DNA from: Diacronema lutheri
Taxonomy: Eukaryota > Haptophyta > Pavlovophyceae > Pavlovales > Pavlovaceae
Assembly (NCBI GenBank): GCA_019448385.1
Contig: JAGTXO010000024.1
Span: 40,001 to 104,000, forward strand
Length of the DNA: 64,000 nucleotides
Direction: 5' to 3'
Shown in pieces: positions 27,868 to 37,989 of this stretch. The translations under genes and the position numbers were made by a program. The notes under the pieces were generated by a model that did no database searches, had not been told where the DNA came from, and saw nothing but the letters and a program-made list of their open reading frames with translations. Every line of letters begins with the position of its first letter. Position 1 is the stretch's first letter.

Positions 27868-28752
27868 ATGATCGGGAGGGCCTTCTTCCACGCGGGGCGC
27901 ATGCTCCGCGAGACGGGGCAAGCGCTCGACCGGCTCGGCCTGCGCTCACAGAACAACTTTGTCTTCCGAGACAAGCGTGCGCGCCGCGCGGCCCTCCGCC
28001 ACCAGCCCAGCCGCGCGCCGCGTCGGTGCGCACGCCAACCGGACCTCTGTCACTTGGGACCGCCGCTCGCGCCGCGCGCGCAGTGAGCCGGCATCGCGCG
28101 GTGATGAACCTGTACGAGAAGCGCCCTTCGATGGCCGCGGACGTGTTCGTCGCGCCGAGCGCGTCAGTGATTGGCGACGTGATTCTCAACGACGGCGTGT
28201 CCGTGTGGTACGGCGCGGTCGTGCGCTCGGACGTCAACCCCGTCACGATCGGCGGTTACACCAACATCCAAGAGCGCGCGGTCGTGCACGCCGCAACGTC
28301 CACGCCGACTGGCTTCAAGGCCAACTGCTCGATCGGCAGCTGGGTCTCCGTCGGGCAGGGCGCGGTACTGCGCGCGTGCACGGTCGAAGACTACTGCGTG
28401 ATCGGCGCGGGCTCCGTGCTCCTCGAGGGCAGCCTCGTGGAGAAGCACGCGATCGTCGAGCCAGGCTCGGTCCTTCCAGCGGGCGGGCGCGTCCCCAGCG
28501 GCGAGGTGCGCGCCGTGCGCCGGGCCGCGCCGCGCGGACGAGCGCGCGCTCACGCGTGCGCGCGCGCGCGCGCCGCGGGACGGGCGCGCGCACGCGCAGA
28601 TGTGGGGCGGCAACCCGATCGCCTTCGTGCGCAAGCTCTCCAAGGAGGAGGCGGCGGACATTGAGAAGCAGGCTAACGCGGTGGCCGACGCGGCCAAGGA
28701 GCACCAGGAGCAGTTCCTCCCGTACGGCACCACGTACCAGCTGCGCTCCTAG
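27868..28752 (+). CDS. Mitochondrial gamma-carbonic-anhydrase-like protein (complex I subunit)
   Basis: Three exons close in phase to 227 residues: 27868-27976, 28084-28505 and 28600-28752. Exon 1 encodes the family N-terminus (MIGRAFFHAGRMLRETGQAL, DRLG), and the join gives DKLSRHRAVMNLYEKRP. The left-handed beta-helix is clear (VFVAPSASVIGDVILNDGVS, VWYGAVVRSDVNPVTIGGYT, NIQERAVVHAATSTPTG) with the conserved PSGE and MWGGNPIAFVRKLS. Of the three zinc histidines, the one in VVHAA is kept. The segment GHSAVLHGC of active enzymes reads GQGAVLRAC, so two are gone. It is therefore like the plant gamma-CAL proteins, a structural part of the complex I matrix domain, and probably not an active carbonic anhydrase. 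Confidence 0.9.
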
Positions 28753-29464
28753 TCGCGGCGCCACGTCGTCCGGCTCCGGCGCGGTGTGGCGGGAGTCGTG
28801 CGGTCGCACGCGCGATGGCGCATTGACGCGCCAGCTTTGCCGCGGCGAGAGCCCGCCTGGAGTGCACGACACGAGGCTGCGACCGACGCGCCTGGCGGAT
28901 CCCCGCCCTCCCACCCCCGAGCCGCGACATATCCTCGGACGCCTGTGAGTGTCATGCGTCCGCATTGCGACAACGCACAGCCGTTGCGGTTTGATCCAAT
29001 TTGCTCCGGAAGCGGGAAGCTCTTCTCTGCCCAGCCGAGGGCCCGGCACGTGCTTCGTGGCTGCCGGGCCGAGAATCAGAGGCGCCTCCGCCTCGGCCGT
29101 CGCTGATGCGCCCCACGGCACCACGCCATGTGCCGGCAGGCACAAATTCCGCAAACGTCTGCGCCCTTGCGAGAGCGGCGCGCCCGATTGGATGTGCAAG
29201 CAGATGATCGCTCCCGACGTGCGTGCGCCTGCACCTCGCGCGTCGCGTCGACCAGCCTGGCTGCGCACGGAAGTCGGGCGCGCGCAAGGGGAGCGCAGCG
29301 GCGAGTCCGCGCCGATCGGTACTGTCGAAACAAGGCGCCGGGTGGCCCGCTGCTCGGCCCCGGCGCTCAGCCCCGGAGCTGCACTCTCGCTAGCGTCGCG
29401 TCGCCGGCCAGCGCGCACCCGCGAGCGACGGCGCCGCCGCACTCGTTGCGCCGGCGGACCGCGC
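28753..29464. other. About 710 bp between convergent genes, no gene recognised
   Basis: This lies between the 3' ends of the gamma-CA-like gene (plus) and plastid uL29 (minus). It is somewhat less CG-repetitive than introns nearby. Frames are open on both strands but show no conserved motif. No RNA gene is seen. Confidence 0.5.
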
Positions 29465-29785
29465 CTACTTGGCACGCTCGGAGAGCACGGTGTTAATGGC
29501 GCTGATCTTGTACTTGACGTTACCGTAGTCGGACGTCTTCACCGTCTGGCGCGTCGCGCGCTTGTGCCGCATGTCGTACAGCGCCGCCTTGGCCTCATCG
29601 GCCTGCTGCGCGAGCTCCTCGTCCGACGCCTTGCGCAGCTGCGCGATGACCGACTCGCCCGTCTTCATAACGGGCGCGGCGCGCGCGAGTGCGCTGTGCG
29701 CAAGCCGCGGCACCGCGGCCGCGTTGAACGCCGAGCCGAGCTGGCAGAGGCAGAGCGCCAGGCAGGCGACGAGCAGGCGCAGCAT
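29465..29785 (-). CDS. RPL29: Plastid ribosomal protein uL29, nucleus-encoded with bipartite targeting
   Basis: A single exon of 106 residues. Residues 1-19 (MLRLLVACLALCLCQLGSA) are a signal peptide. They are followed by FNAAAVPRLAHSALARAAPV, a short transit-like stretch with hydroxylated and basic residues and a Phe right after the Ala, the hallmark of import into a red-derived complex plastid. The mature part (SVIAQLRKASDEELAQQADE, ALYDMRHKRATRQTVKT, KISAINTVLSERAK) is a complete uL29 that binds 23S rRNA near the exit tunnel. In many algae rpl29 is plastid-encoded, so this suggests transfer to the nucleus. Confidence 0.88.
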   Translation of the reverse strand: MLRLLVACLALCLCQLGSAFNAAAVPRLAHSALARAAPVMKTGESVIAQLRKASDEELAQQADEAKAALYDMRHKRATRQTVKTSDYGNVKYKISAINTVLSERAK

Positions 29786-30616
29786 CCCTCGCGTAATGAT
29801 GGCGACGTTCTCTGGCCTTCGCCCGTTTCTCCATAAGGGCCTCCCGGACTGGAACCCTTGCCCAGTGTTTTTGAGTTGAGACGATGGAGACGTTCGTCAC
29901 CCGGGGTCTGCGCTGCACGGCAAGCCGGCCACGCGAGCATGCTTGCGACGGCGCGCTCCAACAGCAGCGCCATGTTCAGCTGCAGCGCGCGAAACCACGT
30001 GCGCATGCACGGCGCCACATCGCAGCGCCGGCCGTCACATGGTCCTCGTGCCGCAGCGCGGCCGCGCAACGCATCGCTCAACGTGCGCGCCGCGCACGTC
30101 CGCACGGCGGCATCTGAGCTGAGTGCTCCGTGTTTGTGTCTTGCCGCCCAGAGCTCATGGGCTGCACGCAGCGCGGCACACAGCACACTGCTCGGGCCTC
30201 TCGCCCGCGCCGGGCCCGGGAGGCGCAACCCCCCCCCCCCCCCCCCCAGCCCTTGCTTCGCTCGACAGTTGTGCTGACGCACGCGGCCGACTGTTGGCAC
30301 GCGCAGCTTAAGCTCCAGCGTCGCGTCGCTCGCGCGCGAGAGCGGGCATCGTGCGCGGCCGTGCGAGCGAATCGACGTTGGCCCGCTCCGCTGCGCATTG
30401 CGCACGCGCCGAGTGCGGTCGCCAGCGCTTCGATCCGCTGCGCGGCGAGCTGAGCGCAGCCGAGAGAAGTTCGGTTTGCGCGTCCTTCTGCAGCTCGGCG
30501 GAGGAGAGGTGCAGCCCGCTGAGACCTCCGGGATCTCGGCCCAAAAGATTTCAGTGTGAGGACCGCCCCACACCCAGATGCCGCCCGCTCGCCACTCACT
30601 AGTGACAGGCCACGTC
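29786..30616. other. 830-bp divergent spacer between uL29 and HYOU1
   Basis: It contains an uninterrupted C run of about 18 at 30229-30246 and otherwise mixed sequence of lower CG periodicity. It must hold both promoters. No conserved coding segment is seen. Confidence 0.55.
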
Positions 30617-33600
30617 ATGGTGCGCGCCGTCGCGCTGCTCCTCGCGATCGCGCCCGCGGGCGCCGTGGTGATTGGGGTCGACTTTGGCGCGCGCTTCCTC
30701 AAAGTCGCCGCCATCAAGCCCGGCTCGGGCATCGAGATGGTCTTCGACGAGGCGAGCAAGCGCAAGTCGTCCGCGGCCGTCGCGTTCAACAATGAGGATG
30801 AGCGCGTGCTTGGCGACGACGCGTACAACTTGGCGCCACGGCTGCCGAAGCGGACGTACGTGTACATCAAGACGCTGCTCGGAAAGGCTCCCGGCTCGCC
30901 CGCTGTCGCTGCGATGAGCCGCCTCGGCTACCCGTACGCGTTCGAGCTCAACAAGACGAGCTCGTCGCTCGCGATCCGGCAGGACCCCTCGACTGCGTAC
31001 CTTGTCGAGGAGCTCGCCGCGTTCGTCCTCTCGTACGCGAAGAAGATCTCGGAGGCGCACGTTGGTGCCGTTGTCCGCGACTGCGTGCTCACCGTCCCGC
31101 CATTCTGGCAGGCATCCGAGCGGCTCGCGCTGATGCGCGGCGCCGAGATCGCCGGCCTCAACGTGCTCTCGCTGCTGCACGAGACGACGGCCGTGGCGTT
31201 CAAGTACGGCTTCGACAAGGAGGCGCTCTTCGCGGAGAAGCCGCTGAATGTCGTCTTCTACGATCTCGGTGCCGCCGCATTCAAGGTGTCCGTCGTCGAG
31301 TTCTCGTCAGCCGTGTCGAAGCGCAACAAGACGACGGGCAGCCTGACGGTCAAGGGCGTCGGCTGGGACGAGGAGCTCGGCGGCGTCAACTTTGACGCGT
31401 GCGTCGCAGACTACCTCGTCGATTCGTTCGTCAAGGCACACCCCAAGCAGGGCAAGACGCTGCGCGGCTCAGAGCGCGGCATGGCCAAGATCCGCAAGGA
31501 GGCCGAGCGCATCAAGGAGACGCTCAGGTGAGCGGGCGCGCGCGCGCGCGCGCGCGCGTGCGGCCAGATGCCTAGGCGCGCCGTTTCGCATTCGGCCGGC
31601 CTTTGCCGGCGTCCCAGCCGGATGGCGACACGCCACGCGCCGCGCGTCGCGACCGCTCGATCGCACCGAGGGTTGCGGCGCCGTGGCGCAGCCGATGCTC
31701 GCCCTGTGTGGGTGACGGGATGCTCGCCCTGTGTGGGTGACGGGATGTTCGCCCTGTGTGGGTGACGGGATGCTCGCCCTGTGTGGGTGACGGGATGCTC
31801 GCCCTGTGTGGGTGACGGGATGCTCGCCCTGTGTGGGTGACGGGATGCTCGCCCTGTGTGGGTGACGGGATGCTCGCCCTGTGTGGGTGACGGACGGCCG
31901 ATGCTCGGCCCGAGTGCCCTGCGCGGACGGCGCGGCGAGCGTGTGCGGCTCACGCCCGTGTGGGTGGTCGGCAGCGGCCACACCCGCGCTCGGCCGCTGG
32001 ATGGCCCAGCCCACCGTCTCGAACCCCCCCCCCCCCCTCGCCCCCTCGCCCCTGGGCGCCCCCGGGGCGTTGCGTGCAGCGCGAACACGGAGATCCCGGT
32101 TGCGATTGAGGCGTTGCACGAGGAGGTTGATTTCCGTATGGTGATGAAGCGGGCTGAGTTTGAGCAGCGGTGCGACAAGCTGTGGGGGCGGTTCCGCGCG
32201 CCAATTGAGGCGGCGCTCGCGCAGGCGGGCCTCACCGCGCAGCAGGTGGACAGGGTTGAGATCGTGGGTGGCGCGACGCGCATTCCGCGTGTCAAGCAGA
32301 TTGCTCTCGACTTCTTCCAGAGGCAGCAGCTCGACATGTCGCTCAACGGCGACGAGGCGTGCGCGCTCGGTGCGGCGCTGTACGCGGCCAAGATGTCCAC
32401 CTCTTTCCGCTTGCGCGAGTTTGGCATCAGCGACCTCTACCCGCACGAGGTGAAGGTCAAGGTGGGCGGCGGCGGCCAGTTTGACGCGATCGGCGCGGAC
32501 GACGCTGCCGACGGCGAGGGCGCGCAGGCGGCGGCGAAGGAGAAGGTCTTGTTCAAGCGCGGCTCAAAGTTCCCGCACAAGAAGCTGCTCACGCTCTCGC
32601 GGGAAGCCGACTTCTCCATCGATGCGTCGCTCAACGGCAAGCCGATGAGCACGCTCGACGTGAGCGGCGTTGGCACGGGCCTCGCCGCCGTCAAGACCGC
32701 GCGCCGCGAGCCGGCGGGTAAGCCAAAGGCGTCGGTGACGTTCGCGCTCAACACGGACGGGCTGCTCGAGATCGCAAAGGCCGAGGTGATGATCGATGTC
32801 GTCGAGGAGTATGACGAGTGGGTCACCGTCAACGAGACGGCGGCCGCCGCGCCGGACGGCGCCGTGCCGGCCGCCGACGCCGACGGCGCGGGCGCGGGCG
32901 CGGGCGCGGGCGAGGGCGAGGGCGAGGGCGAGGCCAAGGACGGCGAGGGTGGCGCGCAGGGCAAGGAGAGCGATGAGGTTGCTAGCGCCGACGGCGCCCA
33001 GCCGAACGACGCGGCGGAGGGCGCGTCGACGGCGGAGGGCGCGGCTGACGCCAAGGCGGAGGGCGGCGACGAGGGGAAGGCGGAGGGGAAGGCGGAGGCG
33101 AAGAAGGGCAAAAAGGGCAAGGAGGGCAAGAAGCCGCCCGTCAAGAAGGAGAAGGTGACCAAGAGCGCCAAGCGCGTCCACCTTGTGCCGCTCAAGACGG
33201 CCGTCACCTTCACAACGACACCGCCACCCATCAGCGCTGCCGCTGTCAGTGACGCCATCGCGCGCAACACGCAAATGCTCGCGGAGGAGGAGCGGCGGCG
33301 GGTCGACTCGGAGGCCAAGAACCGCCTCGAGGCGTACCTCCTCTCCACGCGCGACCGGATCGGCGACGGCGACGGCGACGGCGACGTGACGCAGGTCTCG
33401 ACCGACGAGCAGCGCGCGGAGCTCGGACGGGAGCTTGATGCGGTGCGCGGCGCGGCGCGAGCAAGCGCGCGCGCGCCCCACCCGGCGATCTTGCGCCCAC
33501 CGCGCGCGGCAATGCGCAAGCATGCACGCACGCAGCCCTTGTGCGCGCGCGCGCCCGCTCAGCGCCGCCCGCCCGCCGTGCACCACCCCGCGCACCACCC

Positions 33601-34632
33601 CGCACGCGCTGACCGCGGTGTGCACGCAGGCGGAGGAGTGGTTGTACGACGAGGGCCGCTCCCTTGACCACACGGCCTACTCGGCGAGGCTCGCCGCACT
33701 GCGCGCCCTCGGCGAGCCGATCTTCGCGCGCCTCGCAGAGGTGCGACGCCCGCGCGCCCGTGCGCCAGTAGCACGTGGCACACCCTCCCGCCCGGCGAGT
33801 GGTGCCCCGCGCACCTTGCCCCACGCACCTTGCCCCACGCACCTTGCTTCACGCACCTTGCTTCACGCACCTTGCTTCACGCACCTTGCTTCACGCACCT
33901 TGCTTCACGCACCTTGCTTCACGCACCTTGCCCCACGCACCTTGCCCCACGCACCTTGCTTCACGCACCTTGCTTCACGCACCTTGCTTCACGCACCTTG
34001 CTTCACGCACCTTGCTTCACGCACCTTGCCCCGCGCACCTTGCCCCGCGCGCGCGCTGTGCGCCCGCGCTGCCCCGCTGCGATATGCCGACCCTTTCGCG
34101 CGATTTTACACCCACGCGCGCGCGCGGACGGTGCGCGCAGCTCGAGGCGCGGCCCGCCGCGGTGGCGAGCGCGCGCGAGCGCATCGCGGCCGCGCTCGCG
34201 ACGGTCGGCACGTGGGCAGAGGAGAAGCCGCAGATCAGCAGCGAGGAGACCGCGAGGACACTGGAGCTGGCGGCAAATGCGACGACGTGGCTCGACGCGG
34301 TCGTCGCCGAGCAGGAGGCCAAGGCCGCGCACGACGAGCCGGCGTTCACGTCCGCGCAGGTCGAGAAGAAGGTGGCGCAGGTCGAGAAGGCGGTGCGCGT
34401 GCTGGGCAAGAAGCCAAAGCCAAAGCCGGCAAAGGCCGAGCAGGCCGGCGCGGACGCGCCGGGCGCGGCGAACGCGACGGACGAGAATGCCACGAGCGCC
34501 GGCGGCGAGGCGGAAGCTGCGGACAGCGCGGCTGGCGGCGGCGCGGCGGACGGCGCGGCGGCCGAGGCGGCGGATGCGCAGGCTGCGACGAGCGGTGCGA
34601 AGAATGCAGCAGAGAAGAAGGACGAGCTTTGA
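30617..34632 (+). CDS. HYOU1: ER chaperone HYOU1 / GRP170 (large Hsp70 of the ER)
   Basis: 958 residues in four exons: 30617-31527, 32080-33442, 33630-33740 and 34141-34632. The signal peptide MVRAVALLLAIAPAGA precedes VVIGVDFGARFLKVAAIKPG (Hsp70 ATPase phosphate loop). The ATPase domain continues through VLTVPPFWQASERLALMRGA, VFYDLGAAAF and VEIVGGATRIPRVK; the first splice recreates LSANTEIPVAIEAL. Then come the substrate-binding region, a long acidic/Ala-Gly loop (about 32850-33130), a Lys-rich segment and helical C-terminal exons. The protein ends in KDEL, the ER retention signal. GRP170 is the nucleotide-exchange factor of BiP and a holdase in ER protein folding. Introns 1 and 3 each carry a minisatellite and are the largest introns here (552 and 400 nt). 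Two decayed copies lie at 1-3145. Confidence 0.95.
31695..31893 (+). repeat. 25-bp minisatellite, 8 copies, in HYOU1 intron 1
   Basis: Tandem copies of atgctcgccctgtgtgggtg plus acggg with a period of exactly 25 bp; copy three has one base change (atgttc). The array fills over a third of intron 1, which is 552 nt against about 100-200 nt for most introns here. Confidence 0.95.
33811..34050 (+). repeat. 14-bp minisatellite, 17 copies, in HYOU1 intron 3
   Basis: Period 14 bp, unit gcaccttgcttcac alternating with gcaccttgccccac in blocks (2 CC, 6 TT, 2 CC, 5 TT, 2 CC-type). The block pattern shows that the array grew by duplicating multi-unit segments. It is absent from the matching intron of pseudogene copy B. 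Confidence 0.95.
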
Positions 34633-34687
34633 GTCAGTGATCATCGGAAAGCGAACATCGGCTAGCTGAGTGACACTCGGGGTGGGC

Positions 34688-34711
34688 GGGGGGGGGGGGG
34701 GGGGGGGGGGG
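34688..34711. repeat. G24 homopolymer between convergent HYOU1 and argJ
   Basis: Uninterrupted G run in the 100-bp space between the HYOU1 stop (34632) and the argJ stop (34733). It could form a G-quadruplex in the argJ-sense C-rich or HYOU1-sense G-rich 3' UTR. Confidence 0.9.
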
Positions 34712-34732
34712 CAAACGGCCCACCGCCCCACC

Positions 34733-36094
34733 TCACGACCGATAGTCCGCGTTGATCGCGACATACTCGCTCGTCAAGTCGGCCCCGAGCACGCGCGCAC
34801 GCGCGTCGCCCGCGCGCAGGTCGACCTCGATGAGTACGGTCCGCTCGTGCGGCGGGAACGGGAAGCCTTCGTCGCACGGCGTCTCGGCGTGCAACGGCAG
34901 CTCTGCCTGCTTAAAGTAGGCGTAGAGCACGTCCTCCGTGTCGCCAGTCAGCTGGAAGCGGCCGTCCTCAAAGACCGACCGCCCGCCGATGCGGATGCTC
35001 GCGCCGCCGATAGGCACGTCGGGGAGCACGACACCCGCGCACGAGCCGACCGCCGCGAGGATGCGGCCAACGTTCGGGTCGTTGCCCGCGACGGCGCACT
35101 TGAAGAGGTTCGAGTTGACCACCGCCTTGCCGATGGCGCGCGCCGACGCCTCACTCGGCGCGCCGCTCACGACCACCTCCATCACATGCCGCACGCCCTC
35201 GCCGTTGCGCACGACGTCGGCCGCGAGCTGCGCGCACACGCTCAGCAGCGCTCGCTCGAACTCGGCGAGGGGCGCGCTGCCGGACGCGAGGGGCACGGCG
35301 CCCGACGCGAGCGCGATGAGCGTGTCCGACGTGGACTGATCGCCGTCGACGGAGATGCAGTTGAACGACGCTGCAGCGACGCGCGGCAGCATCTCGCGGA
35401 GCGCGTCGCGAGGGACGGCCACGTCGGTGAGCACGTACGCGAGCATCGTCGCCATGTTGGGCTCGATCATGCCGGCGCCCTTTGCGAAGGCGACGATGCG
35501 ACCGCCGCATGCATCGGCCGCGCGCATCTTGGGGTAGGCGTCCGTTGTCATGATCCCGCGCGCGGCTGGCAGCGCCGACTCGCGCTGGCGCGCGCCGACG
35601 AGCGCGGGCACGGCCGCGCACATCTGCGCGACCGGCAGCCGCCAGCCGATGACGCCAGTCGAACACGGCACGACGAGCTCGGCGCCACCGGCGAGGCCGA
35701 GCTCGGCAGCCAACGCCGCGCACACGCGCTCAGAGTCGGCCACCGGCCCGTCCGGGCTGCCCGCGCACACGTTGGAAATCTTGTTGTTGACCACGACTGC
35801 CTGCACTGCACGCTCGGCCATCCGACGCTTGCCGACGAGCACGGGCGCGCCGGGGAAGGCGTTGCGCGTGAACACGGCGGCGAACGACTCCGTCGGCTCG
35901 TCGAGCACCACGAGCGTCATATTCATCTTGGCGTTCATGGCGGGCTTCTCCGCCGGCGAGAAGCTCAGGCCAGTGGTGCCTATGGAGAAGCCACGTGGCA
36001 GCCGCCCATCCGCGCGCAGCCGAGACATGTGCCCGGTCAGGAGCGCCGAGGCGGTCGCACACGTCAGCGCGAGCGCGAACATGCGGGCGGCCAT
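34733..36094 (-). CDS. argJ: Arginine biosynthesis bifunctional protein ArgJ (ornithine acetyltransferase / NAGS)
   Basis: A single exon of 453 residues. The start at 36094 gives MAARMFALALTCATASALLT, a hydrophobic leader that fits a signal peptide for plastid or mitochondrial import. The enzyme is complete: FSIGTTGLSF, TLVVLDEPTESFAAVFTRNA, VVVNNKISNVC, VPCSTGVIGWRLP, IMTTDAYPK, ISVDGDQSTSDTLIALASG and the ending YVAINADYRS. The autoproteolysis site PNMATMLAY (cut before Thr216) is intact. It transfers the acetyl group from N-acetylornithine to glutamate in the cyclic arginine pathway. It converges with HYOU1 (100 bp between stops), and its start lies 59 bp from the stop of the EF-hand gene. 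Confidence 0.95.
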   Translation of the reverse strand: MAARMFALALTCATASALLTGHMSRLRADGRLPRGFSIGTTGLSFSPAEKPAMNAKMNMTLVVLDEPTESFAAVFTRNAFPGAPVLVGKRRMAERAVQAVVVNNKISNVCAGSPDGPVADSERVCAALAAELGLAGGAELVVPCSTGVIGWRLPVAQMCAAVPALVGARQRESALPAARGIMTTDAYPKMRAADACGGRIVAFAKGAGMIEPNMATMLAYVLTDVAVPRDALREMLPRVAAASFNCISVDGDQSTSDTLIALASGAVPLASGSAPLAEFERALLSVCAQLAADVVRNGEGVRHVMEVVVSGAPSEASARAIGKAVVNSNLFKCAVAGNDPNVGRILAAVGSCAGVVLPDVPIGGASIRIGGRSVFEDGRFQLTGDTEDVLYAYFKQAELPLHAETPCDEGFPFPPHERTVLIEVDLRAGDARARVLGADLTSEYVAINADYRS

Positions 36095-36153
36095 TTTGGA
36101 AGGGGTGACGGATGAAACCGTGAGTAGTGTTGTGTAACGACGCTTCCAGCCAC

Positions 36154-37914
36154 TCATTTTGCGCCCAGCGGCGCGAGCACGGCGGGCGCGCGATGGAAGG
36201 TCTCGAGCGCGGCCCAACTGCGCACCATCCGGTTGCGCACGGCGCCAGCCGCGCGCTCCTCGCGCGCGCGCGCCGAGCTGGCGCTCGGTGCGAGCGCTGA
36301 GCCCACTGACGCGATGTGCGACGGCCTGCAGACCGACGGGAACGAAGGCTGCGCTTGAGGCGTGCCTGGCGTGGCGCTCGGCGCCGTCGGATCGGCCGTC
36401 GCAAAGACCTCGCGGAACGTTTGCCGCCAGTCTACGAGCGGGAGCGCACGCGGCAGCGGCACCACCACGAGCGGCGCGCGCCGCCGCGGCGCGGCCGACG
36501 CAGCCGGCGCGGCGAGCGCGGCGAGCGCGGCGGGCGCGGCCGACGCGGCGGGCGCGGCGGGCGCGGCGCCAGGGTGCGCGCCGCGCACGCGCGGCGCTCG
36601 CGGCGCCATCGTGATCTGCAGCAATGCGGAGATGACAAAAGAGGCGTATTCACGCAGCGAGACGCGCGTCGTCCACAGTTCGGCGAGCTCCATCCACATG
36701 CCCACCCAGCTCTCGAGGCCGACACGATGGCCGCCGCGCGAGTCGATCAGCCAATCCTCGCGCGCGACGCGGTCGGCGCGCGCCTCGTCGTAGTGGGTGT
36801 GCAGCACCGCGTAGAGCGCCTTGGCCATGGCCACGTACTCCACGAAGCTGAGCTCGCCGTCGCCGTCAGCGTCAAAGTGGCCGAGCGCGTGCTCGAGCAG
36901 CGCGCGCAGCCATGGCGAGTGCGCCACGCGCTGCCGCCACGCGAGCTCGGCGTCCGACAGCGGCGCGCGCTCGGCGTGTGCGCTCAGCGCCTCCGCCGCG
37001 CGCAGCTCGCCGAGCCGCTCGGCGCTCGGCGGCGGGGCGGCGAGGCGCGCCTCGTCGTCCGCGCGCGCCTCCGCCTCGAGCTGCAGGTGTGCGGCCGTCA
37101 ACCACGGCGGCGGCGCGTTGTGCACGCGCGTCTCAAACGCGCCGCCGCCACCGCCCGCCGCCTCGCCGCGCGCGCACCGCGGCAGGAGCCGCTCGACGAG
37201 TTGCGCGTGCGCAGCGGCGGATGCGGTGGTGGTGTCGTCGAGCGCGCTACCGCTCGCGCCATTCGCCGCGGAGCGCAGCCGATCGTCGAGCAGCGCGGCG
37301 AGCACCGGGTCCGACGAGCCCACCGCGAGCGACCACGCGCCGTGCTCAAACGCCCAGCCATCGTCCGTGCGCCGAAAGTCAGTCGAGCGCTGCCAGCGCG
37401 GGTCGGCGCGCGCCTTGGCGAGCAGCAGCCGGCTGGCAAGCATGCTCCGGCGCGATGGTGTACCACGCTGCGTCTGCGCCCTCGCCGGTGCCTCCCACGT
37501 CGCGATGAGCGCCGATTCGCTGCCGTACAGGCGGCGCGGCGGCGGCCGGACGGGCTGCGCGAACAACTGCTGCTGCTTGCGCGCCTGCTGCGCAGCGCGC
37601 CGCCGGCCCGACTTGGAGGCGGGGTCAGCGCGGATGTCCGCCCGGTTCAGCCGGCTGAACGAGACGCCTGTCGTGAAGAAGGACTGGCTCGCGTCCGCGC
37701 ACGCGTCGCGCGAGAGCGCGGCGGCCTGCGACCGACGCCTGAGGTAGGGTGGCAGCGCGCGCGCGCGCGCTTCGGGTGCGGGCTCCGCGGCGCGAACGAG
37801 GCGCTCCGCGTCAGTTGCGCTCAGCGGCTCAAGCGCGGGCAGCCGCTCCTCGGCCCACGCGGCCACGGCGTCATAGTCCGTCCCAAACGCGGAGATCGTC
37901 CCGGGCGCGACCAT
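36154..37914 (-). CDS. Uncharacterised EF-hand protein
   Basis: An intronless protein of 586 residues starting at 37914 (MVAPGTISAFGTDYDAVAAW). One good EF-hand loop is seen at about residue 360 (DADGDGELSFVEYV), preceded by a helix (LRALLEHALGHF), so it likely binds one calcium. A second paired loop is not obvious. Segments around it (EDWLIDSRGGHRVGLESWVG, MWMELAELWTTRVSLREYAS) look like a folded domain that I cannot name. An alanine/proline tandem stretch (AAPAAPAASAAPAALAALAA) lies at 36490-36570. The N-terminal third has short conserved-looking pieces (GVSFSRLNRADI, QSTDFRRTDDGW-like). It is head-to-head with pyruvate kinase, 75 bp apart. Confidence 0.75.
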   Translation of the reverse strand: MVAPGTISAFGTDYDAVAAWAEERLPALEPLSATDAERLVRAAEPAPEARARALPPYLRRRSQAAALSRDACADASQSFFTTGVSFSRLNRADIRADPASKSGRRRAAQQARKQQQLFAQPVRPPPRRLYGSESALIATWEAPARAQTQRGTPSRRSMLASRLLLAKARADPRWQRSTDFRRTDDGWAFEHGAWSLAVGSSDPVLAALLDDRLRSAANGASGSALDDTTTASAAAHAQLVERLLPRCARGEAAGGGGGAFETRVHNAPPPWLTAAHLQLEAEARADDEARLAAPPPSAERLGELRAAEALSAHAERAPLSDAELAWRQRVAHSPWLRALLEHALGHFDADGDGELSFVEYVAMAKALYAVLHTHYDEARADRVAREDWLIDSRGGHRVGLESWVGMWMELAELWTTRVSLREYASFVISALLQITMAPRAPRVRGAHPGAAPAAPAASAAPAALAALAAPAASAAPRRRAPLVVVPLPRALPLVDWRQTFREVFATADPTAPSATPGTPQAQPSFPSVCRPSHIASVGSALAPSASSARAREERAAGAVRNRMVRSWAALETFHRAPAVLAPLGAK

Positions 37915-37989
37915 CGTACCGTCGTGTCACACCGTTCGGGTAACGGCCGCGATAAGAATTTCGGCGAACCTGGCGCGTCGCAAATTCGC

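Noticed and set aside
30610-30617. CCACGTCA, the reverse complement of an unfolded-protein-response element, at HYOU1
   Set aside because: It overlaps the start codon, a position where an activator site is unlikely, and an 8-mer match can be chance.
31469-32446. Minus-strand repeat protein with HPVTHTGRAS-type repeats
   Set aside because: The repeats are only the translation of the 25-bp intronic minisatellite.
31695-34050. CRISPR array
   Set aside because: Both arrays are head-to-tail minisatellites without unique spacers, lie in introns of a nuclear gene, and there are no cas genes.
33775-34055. Plus-strand repeat protein (HAPCFTHLASRTL-type)
   Set aside because: Translation of the 14-bp minisatellite; the real HYOU1 exons 3 and 4 end and start outside it.
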